From positions 1 to 8,927 of the forward strand of contig JAKFXW010000108.1 of the NCBI GenBank assembly GCA_021731185.1: 8,927 nt of DNA. The letters are read 5' to 3'. How positions within the stretch are numbered: position 1 is the first letter of the stretch; each line of letters begins with the position of its first letter. Position numbers and translations under genes: made by a program. Under the pieces are notes generated by a model. The model was not told where the DNA came from and searched no databases. It worked only from the letters and a program-made list of their open reading frames with translations. This DNA comes from Gallionellaceae bacterium (lineage in GTDB: Bacteria > Pseudomonadota > Gammaproteobacteria > Burkholderiales > Gallionellaceae). Positions 1-5,393 of the stretch are shown one piece after another.

Positions 1-228
1 AAAAAAGCGGCAGCCAAAAAATCGGCTCCAGCTAAAAAAGCAGCACCTGCCAAAAAGGCCGTAGCTAAGAAATCATCGCCCGCTAAAAAGCCGACATCCG
101 CATTCGTCAGCAGACCAGCAGGCATGGGTTCTTCTACACCTTCCGCGCCAGCCCCATCAGCACCAGCTCCTGTGCGTCCGGCCACTACTTGGCCGTTTCC
201 TACGCCAGGCATCAGCAAGCCGAACTGA
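1..228 (+). CDS. Histone H1-like Lys/Ala-rich protein, C-terminal part (5' end outside window)
   Basis: Frame 1 is open from the first base to a TGA at 226-228, giving 75 residues of a protein whose start lies outside the window. The first ~30 residues are tandem KKAA/AKKSAPAKK-type repeats, the low-complexity basic tail typical of bacterial histone H1-like (AlgP/Hc1-like) DNA-binding proteins. The last ~40 residues change to a Pro/Ala/Ser linker and end in TTWPFPTPGISKPN. Such proteins are thought to bind DNA non-specifically and influence nucleoid structure; that role is family knowledge, not shown here. Repeat number in these tails usually varies between strains. The gene points towards the decayed rnf locus on the other strand and is followed 10 bases later by a large hairpin. 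The family call is fairly safe from composition, but no folded domain is visible to confirm it. Confidence 0.7.
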   Translation, partial: KKAAAKKSAPAKKAAPAKKAVAKKSSPAKKPTSAFVSRPAGMGSSTPSAPAPSAPAPVRPATTWPFPTPGISKPN

Positions 229-236
229 TCGGGGGA

Positions 237-304
237 GGAAGACTGTGGATACAACGCCTGCTTGATTTAACTCAGGCGGTTGATCCATAGTCTTTCTGTT
301 TGTC
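237..304 (+). terminator. Large imperfect hairpin after the H1-like gene, probable terminator
   Basis: AAGACTGTGGAT (239-250) pairs with ATCCATAGTCTT (283-294) with one G-U pair, and CAACGCCTG (252-260) pairs with CAGGCGGTTG (273-282) with a one-base bulge. Together they form a ~21-bp stem closed by a 12-base loop. The right arm runs into TCTGTTTGTCTGGTTT, which is T-rich but not a clean T run. It starts 11 bases after the stop codon at 226-228. It could also end minus-strand transcription coming from the rnf remnant. Confidence 0.5.
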
Positions 305-330
305 TGGTTTAAGGAGTTTGAATTGAAAGT

Positions 331-373
331 CTTCCAGATGAATGCCCCACAAGGGGACAATGAATCTGGAAAG
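331..373. repeat. Second inverted repeat between the H1-like gene and the rnf remnant
   Basis: TCCAGAT (333-339) pairs with ATCTGGA (364-370), and an inner CCCC (345-348) pairs with GGGG (353-356) around an ACAA loop, with unpaired bases between the two stems. There is no good T run on either strand, so a terminator role is weak. It may be a leftover of the lost 3' end of the rnf operon, or structure inside a short reading frame at 323-481. Confidence 0.35.
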
Positions 374-461
374 TTTTGGTGTCTCCCGCGCAATAAGCGC
401 ACTCAGTTAAGAGTCACCGTAATCCCCCAGTCTTTTGCAGTCGCAGCACCGCTGAGCATCA

Positions 462-886
462 TCACCAGAGTAGTGGCTTAACCGCATTAGCTACGGAATT
501 GCTCACCGCCAACAACGGACACAAGCTCAGCAGTTGCACTACGCCGACGATTATGCGAATTTTCCCACTATAGCCATCTGGCGCAACCGCTTCTAATATC
601 ACCATCGAAGGTGTACCTTGTAGTCGGGCACGGTAGACTGTAGAGGGTTGATCGGTGCCAAGCTGGGCGTTAGGCGGCAGGGTCAGTGTGTAGGCTAGTA
701 GATCGTTATCAAACTTCGCGCGCGGCACGATTTGCGTGACTAGATTCATTTTTTGGTATGAATACTTTGCGCGATGTGCTCACGGGTTTGCTCAAAAACA
801 TAGGCTAAAATTCCGATGCCGATCACGGCGAATAAAAATAATTTAGCGGCAGTTTTATTGGCAGCTTGGGCTAATAATTCCAGCAT
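462..886 (-). pseudogene. rnfG: rnfG remnant: frameshifted and internally deleted
   Basis: Two minus-strand frames together read as RnfG, the periplasmic FMN-carrying subunit of the Rnf complex. The first (886-746, 46 residues, starting MLELLAQAANKTAAK) holds the single N-terminal membrane segment (LFLFAVIGIGILAYVF) and ends at a TGA. The second (749-462) starts at an ATG overlapping that TGA (ATGA) and continues NLVTQIVPRAKFDNDLLAY, then SMVILEAVAPDGYSGKIRI. The latter matches the RnfG consensus VLEATAPDGYSG well. One extra A in the A6 run at 754-749 would join the two frames. After IRIIVG about 80 residues expected in RnfG are gone, including the threonine that carries covalent FMN in the S/TGAT-T motif; the tail SVANAVKPLLW resembles the end of RnfG (RAVVNAVK). 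I infer a non-functional gene. The short membrane peptide could still be made. The start has only a weak GAGATAAG ribosome site. Confidence 0.75.
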
Positions 887-956
887 CACTTATCTCACTT
901 ATTTTTCATTACGCCACTCTTTTTTCCAGACACCGCAAGTGTTTTTATCCGCAATT

Positions 957-1538
957 TTAGAATGACATTTTATGGATTAATTTTTCATGCTCAGTCAGTC
1001 GCTCAGTTTTTTCCCGCGCCTCCTGTTTAATACGCGACAAGCGAAATTCATAACGTCGGCGTGCAATATCTGCTTTCGCTTCTTTCATTGCGGGATGTAT
1101 ATCGGGATGGGAGAGGTGTTCCACCTTGCTTTCCTCTATCGGAATCATGCTGATGCAATCCACCGGACATGGCGCAATACACAATACACAGCCAGTGCAT
1201 TCAGTCGAAATCACGGTATGCATCTGCTTCGCCGCACCAACAATGGCATCCACCGGACAGGCCTCAATGCATAAGGCGCAACCGATACATGTACTTTCAT
1301 CAATAAGCGCAACGGATTTCACTGGCAACACGACATCAGCAGCAAAAGGCTTGAAAGCAATGCCAAGCAAATCTGCCAGCTTGCGTATCCCTTCTTCGCC
1401 GCCCGGGGGGCACTGATTAATATCTGCACGACCTTCTGCAATGGCTGTGGCATAAGGCCTGCAGCCAGGGAAGGTGCACTGCCTGCATTGTGTTTGCGGC
1501 AAAATGGCATCAATTGTTTCAATAATTTTTTCGATCAA
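957..1538 (-). CDS. rnfB: RnfB-type iron-sulfur protein lacking its membrane anchor
   Basis: This 193-residue protein has the full cysteine set of RnfB, the electron-carrying subunit of the Rnf/Rsx complex. An N-terminal Fe4S domain has CRQC, GC and NQC in the C-x2-C-x4-C-x16-C pattern (residues ~18-43), followed by PPGGEEGIRKLADLLG. Two ferredoxin motifs follow, CIGCALCIEACPVDAI (~86-101) and CTGCVLCIAPCPVDCI (~114-129). The C-terminal ~60 residues are charged and coiled-coil-like. The start is TTG, supported by AAAAGG seven bases upstream and by overlap with the TGA of the rnfA fragment. Operon-type RnfB proteins carry a ~25-residue membrane anchor followed by EGNPLVEKI. Here GNPLIEKI is still readable in frame just upstream of and across the start (1547-1524), so the anchor seems to have been deleted. 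Free-standing soluble RnfB-like ferredoxins are known in betaproteobacteria, so the protein may well be functional. Its partner is unknown, since the other Rnf subunits are absent or broken. Confidence 0.85.
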   Translation of the reverse strand: MIEKIIETIDAILPQTQCRQCTFPGCRPYATAIAEGRADINQCPPGGEEGIRKLADLLGIAFKPFAADVVLPVKSVALIDESTCIGCALCIEACPVDAIVGAAKQMHTVISTECTGCVLCIAPCPVDCISMIPIEESKVEHLSHPDIHPAMKEAKADIARRRYEFRLSRIKQEAREKTERLTEHEKLIHKMSF

Positions 1539-1642
1539 CGGATTGCCTTTTCGAGTAAATATTGGTGTATTAAATAGCGTGTGCCCGAGGCCAGCGTTAA
1601 CACAAACGTAGTCACTATGCCCATAAGCAGGTAGTCGGTCAT
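1535..1642 (-). pseudogene. rnfA: rnfA remnant with internal deletion, fused to the rnfB 5' end
   Basis: A 35-codon minus-strand frame starts MTDYLL, the usual start of the RnfA membrane subunit. It jumps straight to MGIVTTFVLTLASGTRYLI, which matches the family consensus MGLATTFVLTLAS found near residue 45 of RnfA. About 38 codons between the two are missing, and everything after about residue 70 is gone. The frame then runs out of phase over what reads in the rnfB frame as FTRKGNPLIEKI, and stops at a TGA overlapping the TTG start of rnfB. RnfA normally has six membrane helices and about 190 residues; this piece could make at most one. I read it as a deletion scar that now serves as the leader of rnfB and may couple translation into it. 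Confidence rests on two short but characteristic blocks in the right order. Confidence 0.7.
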
Positions 1643-1669
1643 AGACTTACAAACAAATCAGCGTGCGCG

Positions 1670-1698
1670 ATTATCCTTGGTTTGACGGGTAGGTTCAA
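1670..1698 (-). promoter_or_regulatory. Probable sigma70 promoter of the rnfA'-rnfB-rnfG' remnant
   Basis: On the minus strand TTGAAC (1698-1693) and GATAAT (1675-1670) are separated by exactly 17 bases. The -10 box matches consensus at five of six positions. It lies 28 bases upstream of the rnfA' ATG at 1642. The promoter therefore seems intact although the operon behind it is eroded. Confidence 0.5.
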
Positions 1699-1811
1699 CC
1701 AACAGCTTGATAGGGTTTATTTGATTTTTGCCATGTGAATGGGCGAAGTGTGGAATCTGTCTTGATTTTGACGATGGAAATCGGATTGATGGGGGGTAGG
1801 GGAAGTTTTGT

Positions 1812-1840
1812 TTGACTTGTGCGGTTGAATTTCCTATCCT
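1812..1840 (+). promoter_or_regulatory. Possible porin promoter with its -10 box inside an octamer repeat
   Basis: TTGACT (1812-1817) is followed after 17 bases by TATCCT (1835-1840). The first element is close to a -35 consensus and the second is a modest -10 box (four of six). The -10 box is the first half of the TATCCTTA repeat tract, so repeat number would change the leader length between promoter and start codon. No other promoter in 1643-1883 fits better on the + strand. Confidence 0.35.
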
Positions 1841-1874
1841 TATATCCTTATATCCTTACTTATTCTTATCCTTA
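1835..1874 (+). repeat. TATCCTTA octanucleotide tract upstream of the porin start
   Basis: TATCCTTA occurs at 1835-1842, 1843-1850 and 1851-1858. A diverged unit CTTATTCT (1859-1866) and another exact copy (1867-1874) follow, all in strict 8-base register. The tract ends 9 bases before the porin ATG at 1884 and fills the place where a ribosome-binding site would be expected. Confidence 0.9.
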
Positions 1875-1883
1875 AAAATATTC

Positions 1884-3089
1884 ATGAAAAAATCACTTTT
1901 AGCTTTGGCAGTATTGAGTGCAGTTACCGCCGCTGGTACAGCGCAAGCGCAATCTAATGTTACCCAAAGACTCAGCCGCAACAACCGCAGCCTGCTCGCC
2001 GCCGCTGGTACAGCGCAAGCGCAATCTAATGATACTCAGTCACTGGCTCCGCCTCGTCTACCCAGCATAGCCGCTACTGGTACAGCGCAAGCGCAATCTA
2101 ACATTACTATCTACGGTGTAGTAGATATGGCGGTGCAACATCAAGATACTGGACAAGCAACTGGTTCTACTCTGGCCCTGGACAGCGGCATGCAATCTGG
2201 TTCACGTCTGGGTTTCAAAGGCACTGAAGACCTGAGCGACGGCTTGAAAGTCAATTTCCTATTGGAAATGGGCGTTAATGTAGATACAGGTCAAGCGACT
2301 CAAGGTGGTCTGCCGTTTGGTCGTCAAGCTTGGGTTGGCTTGTCGTCGGATAACCTCGGCTCCATCAGTTTCGGCCGCCAATACGCACCAGGCTTTATCG
2401 CCGTTGATAACTTTGACCCGTTTGGTACTGGCCTGACAACAGGGACTGCTGGTTCTGGAGGCTCGTCTTTCGGTGCTGCGCACTTTTTCGGCGGCCCTAG
2501 CCGTGTAAACAATTCGGTCAGTTACGCTACCAATGATCTGAGTGGATTCACAGGCAATGTATTTTACGGTGCTGGTGAAATCACTGGCAACACTACCGCT
2601 CACCGTTTCTTTGCCTCCTCTGGTGCCTACAATGCAGGTCCAGTATTCGCAACACTAGCTTACTCTGACAGACAGAATGCTACTGGCGACAATGCGAGGA
2701 AAAGTACTTTGTTAGCCGGCACCTATGATTTCGACGTAGTAAAAGCGCATGCTGGCTACTCCACCATCAAAGATGACGGCGTTGCAGCTGCGGCAATAGA
2801 TGTGCGCGTATGGTTGTTGGGTTTGTCTATTCCTGTTGGTGCAGGCTCTGTCCTCGCCAAGTACATTCGCTATGCCGATGAGAATGCATCAAATGCTAAT
2901 GCAAACCACAGTGCGCTTGGCTATACATATCCTTTGTCCAAGCGGACTAATTTGTATACCTCGATTTCACACACTGCCAATGATGCGAACAGCAAAATGG
3001 GTAGCGACGATTCTACTGATGCCTTCTACCCAGTAGCGGCAGGTGCAACTGTTAAATTCTATCAAGTTGGTATCCGTCATAGGTTCTAA
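1884..3089 (+). CDS. Gram-negative outer-membrane porin with triplicated signal-cleavage region
   Basis: This is a 401-residue porin of the betaproteobacterial OmpC-like family (Porin_4), forming a general diffusion channel in the outer membrane. From ATG 1884 it has a signal peptide (MKKSLLALAVLSAVTAAGTAQAQ). The usual mature porin start, QSNITIYGVVDMAVQHQD, appears only at about residue 70. Typical porin blocks follow: SGSRLGFKGTEDLSDGLK, FGRQAWVGLSS, GSISFGRQYAP (barrel and constriction loop) and a C-terminal strand ending GIRHRF, with the final Phe recognised by the BAM machinery. Between signal and barrel, GTAQAQSN occurs three times at a 24-residue spacing, which is not normal for the family. 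The open frame extends upstream to a TTG at 1812. I prefer 1884 because the signal peptide starts there; no Shine-Dalgarno sequence precedes it, only CCTTA-type repeats. It is transcribed divergently from the rnf remnant. Substrate specificity cannot be read from the sequence. Confidence 0.9.
   Translation: MKKSLLALAVLSAVTAAGTAQAQSNVTQRLSRNNRSLLAAAGTAQAQSNDTQSLAPPRLPSIAATGTAQAQSNITIYGVVDMAVQHQDTGQATGSTLALDSGMQSGSRLGFKGTEDLSDGLKVNFLLEMGVNVDTGQATQGGLPFGRQAWVGLSSDNLGSISFGRQYAPGFIAVDNFDPFGTGLTTGTAGSGGSSFGAAHFFGGPSRVNNSVSYATNDLSGFTGNVFYGAGEITGNTTAHRFFASSGAYNAGPVFATLAYSDRQNATGDNARKSTLLAGTYDFDVVKAHAGYSTIKDDGVAAAAIDVRVWLLGLSIPVGAGSVLAKYIRYADENASNANANHSALGYTYPLSKRTNLYTSISHTANDANSKMGSDDSTDAFYPVAAGATVKFYQVGIRHRF
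1935..2101 (+). repeat. Three 72-base-period repeats inside the porin gene
   Basis: The segment reading GTAQAQSN begins at 1935, 2007 and 2079, exactly 72 bases (24 codons) apart. Its DNA (GGTACAGCGCAAGCGCAATC plus TAA) is identical over 23 bases in all three copies. The 40-odd bases between copies have diverged but still align in part (SNVTQRL against SNDTQSL; LLAAA against SIAAT). Each copy carries an AQA-type signal peptidase I site. Confidence 0.9.
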
Positions 3090-3158
3090 TCGAATGGTAG
3101 ATATAGTTTAATCTGGGTTGAAAGAGAACAAAATGTCTGCCGAGCGATGGGGCTTGCG

Positions 3159-3171
3159 CCTGTTACAATTC
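3159..3171 (+). promoter_or_regulatory. Extended -10 promoter of the methyltransferase gene
   Basis: CCTGTTACAATTC contains TGT-TACAAT, an extended -10 element with a five-of-six -10 box (3164-3169). No clear -35 box is seen 17 bases upstream (CGAGCG), as is usual for extended -10 promoters. The same 13 bases recur at 4627-4639 ahead of the yfaZ-like gene. Confidence 0.45.
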
Positions 3172-3241
3172 GCGCGGTTTCGTTTTGTTCGTTGGGTGAA
3201 TTGATGCGGCAGATGTTTTGTATGGATATGCGGGTCATCGG

Positions 3242-4417
3242 GTGAGTGAGCACGCTACGACCCATTGGCTGGAAGCGGGTGCAGTACGTTCTGCGAACTG
3301 GCGTTCTGAAAGTGGTTTGCCACCGCCTAAAAAAATAATTATTGCAGATGACACGATGAAAGCCGACGTGGCTTATCGCCTGGCTTGCGAAGGCACGGCC
3401 TTGTTGTGGCGCGGTGATTTTCAAAACGCGAAGCAGTTGTTGCAGGCGCTGGCACGGCGTGCGGATAAAAAGCCGCATAAAACTTCTGCCATTCCCAGTG
3501 AAAATTTTCATTTGCATCGTCAAGCGCAATCACAACGCGCGCGTATTTTGGCGATGATTTTAATTCCCTTAGCGAGTGATTTTTCTATTATCTTAAACCG
3601 TGCGCCGGATGTGCGGCAGGCTTGCATCGAAGCATACGGTTTGGGTACTGAAAATTCTGTGCTTGCTTTGCGTGAGTTGTTAGGAATAATCGGCGCGCAT
3701 GAATGGCGCAAAAAGGGAGTGGTGATTACTGCGCTCAATTTAGGCGGGCAGGATGGTGAGCAAGTGGTGGAGCAGCAGGTTGGGCGCATTTATCCCCACT
3801 ACGGTGTATTTTCGCCCGTGCGTGGCGAGTATGTAGAGTTGGTACACAACGCGCCGCTGCCCCCCGCTTTCCCTATACCAAAACTTGCATTTGATATTGG
3901 CACGGGGACCGGCGTGCTGGCTGCGATATTGGCGCGACGCGGGGTGCAGCGAGTCATTGCCACTGAACAAGACCCGCGTGTGATTGTGTGCGCCCAGGAA
4001 AATCTCACGCGCCTGGGATTAAATACCCAAGTGCAAATCGTACAGGCAGATTTATTTCCTGCAGGAAAAGCCCAGCTCATTGTGTGCAATCCCCCGTGGA
4101 TTCCGGCGCGCCCCAATTCCCCCATCGAACATGCCATTTTCGATCCGGACAGTCGGATGCTGCGCGGGTTTTTGCATGGCTTGGCAGCCCATTTGGAGCC
4201 GGGTGGCGAGGGTTGGTTGATCTTGTCCAACATTGCGGAACACCTGGGGCTGCGTACACGAAATGAATTGCTCGCTACAATAAACGCTGCTGGATTAAAA
4301 GTGCTGGCGCGCTTAGATGTGCAGCCGCATCACCCCAAGATAGCTGACACGACTGACCCACTGCACGCTGCCCGTGCTGCCGAGATCACTTCGTTGTGGC
4401 GGTTAGCGGTTGGCTGA
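3242..4417 (+). CDS. Class I SAM-dependent methyltransferase, substrate unknown
   Basis: From GTG 3242 the protein has 391 residues. The N-terminal ~190 residues (HWLEAGAVRSANWRSESG, then YRLACEGTALLWRGDFQNAK and ILIPLASDFSIILNRAPDVR) form a family-specific domain I cannot tie to a known function. The C-terminal half is a Rossmann methyltransferase. It has motif I FDIGTGTGVLAAILARRG (~216-233), the acidic end of strand 2 in VIATEQDPR, DLFPAG, and a catalytic NPPW (~282-285). NPPW is characteristic of enzymes methylating a planar or amide nitrogen, as in PrmC/HemK, RsmC and adenine-N6 enzymes. It therefore probably modifies RNA, DNA or a protein glutamine, but the target cannot be read. The start is uncertain: TTG 3218 is also in frame, no Shine-Dalgarno site is visible, and an in-frame TGA at 3197 limits extension. 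It stands alone between the porin and a 316-base gap and has its own promoter. Confidence 0.8.
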   Translation: MSEHATTHWLEAGAVRSANWRSESGLPPPKKIIIADDTMKADVAYRLACEGTALLWRGDFQNAKQLLQALARRADKKPHKTSAIPSENFHLHRQAQSQRARILAMILIPLASDFSIILNRAPDVRQACIEAYGLGTENSVLALRELLGIIGAHEWRKKGVVITALNLGGQDGEQVVEQQVGRIYPHYGVFSPVRGEYVELVHNAPLPPAFPIPKLAFDIGTGTGVLAAILARRGVQRVIATEQDPRVIVCAQENLTRLGLNTQVQIVQADLFPAGKAQLIVCNPPWIPARPNSPIEHAIFDPDSRMLRGFLHGLAAHLEPGGEGWLILSNIAEHLGLRTRNELLATINAAGLKVLARLDVQPHHPKIADTTDPLHAARAAEITSLWRLAVG

Positions 4418-4456
4418 CTAAGGAAATGTTGAATCAGCGGAAACATTGAATCAGCC
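4412..4456 (+). terminator. Nested hairpin across the methyltransferase stop codon
   Basis: GGCTGA (4412-4417, including the TGA stop) pairs with TCAGCC (4451-4456), and inside it AATGTT (4425-4430) pairs with AACATT (4442-4447). GAATCAGC occurs twice in the segment. No T run follows (TTCCGTTCG), so it is a weak terminator at best, or a 3'-end stability element. Confidence 0.3.
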
Positions 4457-4626
4457 TTCCGTTCGTGGTCAGTTATTCGGCTTTGTTTGGGAGAGCTTGG
4501 TCGAACCATATGCGACAGCTCGCTGTTAATGCCGTTAATAATTGTTGCACCAGCGAGTATTTGGAATTTAACCATCAGCGTAATGTGTATTGAGGGAAGA
4601 CATTCTAGTTGGGGACAAGCTATTCA

Positions 4627-4639
4627 CCTGTTACAATTC
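4627..4639 (+). promoter_or_regulatory. Extended -10 promoter ahead of the yfaZ-like gene
   Basis: CCTGTTACAATTC gives TGT-TACAAT (4629-4637) with TTGGGG (4609-4614) at a 17-base spacing, a poor -35 box. It is identical over 13 bases to the element at 3159-3171. A second candidate is the TATAAT at 4680-4685, nearer the gene. Either would leave a short leader before ATG 4734. Confidence 0.4.
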
Positions 4640-4663
4640 ACCCGCTTGTGGGTACGGTTTACA

Positions 4664-4710
4664 GTGGCAGTTTAATGGTTATAATTAAAGTGGTAATTTA
4701 ATAGTTATAA
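4664..4710 (+). repeat. 26-base-period direct repeat upstream of the yfaZ-like gene
   Basis: The 21 bases at 4664-4684 and 4690-4710 match at 18 positions and share the core TTTAATRGTTATAA, spaced 26 bases apart. The spacing (about 2.5 helical turns) and the place just before the gene make a regulator-binding pair or a local duplication of promoter DNA possible. Confidence 0.7.
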
Positions 4711-4733
4711 CTTATTTTTAAGGAGTAAAGTTC

Positions 4734-5291
4734 ATGATGTTACGCTGTTCTACTTTTGTAGCTTTGCTGATTTTTTGCGCGCCTGTCATGGCTGATTCGA
4801 TTGATGTAAATCTGAATAACAACACCGCGCAGTTTCAATACATCGCTCCTGTCGGGTACAGTGAAGAAGGTAAAGCCGAGCTACATGCGGGCTTCTTATA
4901 TGACAATAAAAATAATGTGCTAGGCGACTTAGGTTTGCTGGTAATGAGTGATCTGAGCAAATCATCGAACACCTCTCTGGGTGTGGGTCTTAAAACGGTA
5001 GCGGCTTTGAGCGGGGATTTCTCCTTGGCGCTGGCACTGGGTGGTAAAATACGCTCTACCCCATTTGCCAATCGACGCATAGGCTTGGTCGGGCTTGTTT
5101 ATGTGGCTCCCAAGATTGTCTCTTTTGGCGGTGCAGATTTTTTTGTGCACGGTGGTGTAAGTGTAGAATATGAAATCATCAAACATGCTGTAGCTTATGT
5201 TGGTTATCGCAACATACGCTTCGGCGTGGAGAATAGCCCCGATATGCTGGATGAAAAAAGCGCACACTTGGGTGTGAGAATTTCTTTCTAG
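4734..5291 (+). CDS. YfaZ-family outer-membrane protein
   Basis: This 185-residue protein has a signal peptide (hydrophobic core FVALLIFCAPVMA, predicted cut after Ala20, before DSIDVNL). It then shows alternating beta-strand-like segments, including AELHAGFLYDNKNN, LGDLGLLVMSDL, SNTSLGVGLKTVAAL, RRIGLVGLVYVAPKIVSF and AVAYVGYRNIRFG. It ends HLGVRISF with the terminal Phe typical of outer-membrane beta-barrels. Length and strand pattern fit the YfaZ family (PF07437), small barrels of unknown function. Cys15 does not sit in a lipobox, so a lipoprotein is unlikely. The start is well supported: AAGGAG ends eight bases before ATG 4734 (a second ATG follows directly). It is followed after ~100 bases by a small membrane protein gene on the same strand. 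The family call is a pattern match from memory; a different small barrel family is the main alternative. Confidence 0.75.
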   Translation: MMLRCSTFVALLIFCAPVMADSIDVNLNNNTAQFQYIAPVGYSEEGKAELHAGFLYDNKNNVLGDLGLLVMSDLSKSSNTSLGVGLKTVAALSGDFSLALALGGKIRSTPFANRRIGLVGLVYVAPKIVSFGGADFFVHGGVSVEYEIIKHAVAYVGYRNIRFGVENSPDMLDEKSAHLGVRISF

Positions 5292-5335
5292 TCTGAGAGG
5301 TATAATTAGGGTAATCTAATTGGGCAGGGTTAATT

Positions 5336-5362
5336 TTGACTGCACCAACCACATAGCATAAT
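5336..5362 (+). promoter_or_regulatory. Possible promoter of the DUF2892 gene
   Basis: TTGACT (5336-5341) and CATAAT (5357-5362) are 15 bases apart, shorter than the ideal 17. A perfect TATAAT at 5301-5306 without a visible -35 box is a second candidate. Both lie in the gap between the yfaZ-like stop codon and this gene. Confidence 0.3.
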
Positions 5363-5393
5363 GCAGAATTAGTAATTAATTTTAGGAGTGTTA

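Larger units (their letters stand above)
4418..4733. other. 316-base intergenic region holding promoter elements of the yfaZ-like gene
   Basis: There is no convincing gene on either strand; the longest + frame (4487-4675, TTG start) has no ribosome site and no recognisable domain. The right third is AT-rich and regulatory. It holds an extended -10 promoter (4627-4639), a pair of ~21-base direct repeats (4664-4684 and 4690-4710), a perfect TATAAT (4680-4685) inside the first repeat junction, and a strong AAGGAG ribosome site (4720-4725). I see nothing specific in about 4457-4600. Confidence 0.5.

Noticed and set aside
1..228. KKAA-type repeats as a CRISPR-like or transposon repeat
   Set aside because: The repeats are codon-phased Lys/Ala/Pro repeats of a histone H1-like tail, without regular spacers.
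1548..1642. rnfA' as a real small regulatory membrane peptide
   Set aside because: Its two blocks match RnfA on either side of a gap and its tail reads over rnfB sequence in the wrong frame, so a deletion scar explains it better; expression is still possible.
1812..1883. Longer porin start at TTG 1812 giving 24 extra N-terminal residues
   Set aside because: The standard signal peptide begins at ATG 1884; the extension is encoded by the promoter-like TTGACT and the TATCCTTA repeats and has no ribosome site.
3086..3529. Minus-strand frames of 64-147 codons over the methyltransferase 5' end and similar frames within other genes
   Set aside because: They are antisense shadows of well-supported genes and show no protein-family features.
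4487..4675. 62-codon + frame in the gap before the yfaZ-like gene
   Set aside because: TTG start without a ribosome site, no recognisable domain, and it runs through the extended -10 promoter and the repeat region.
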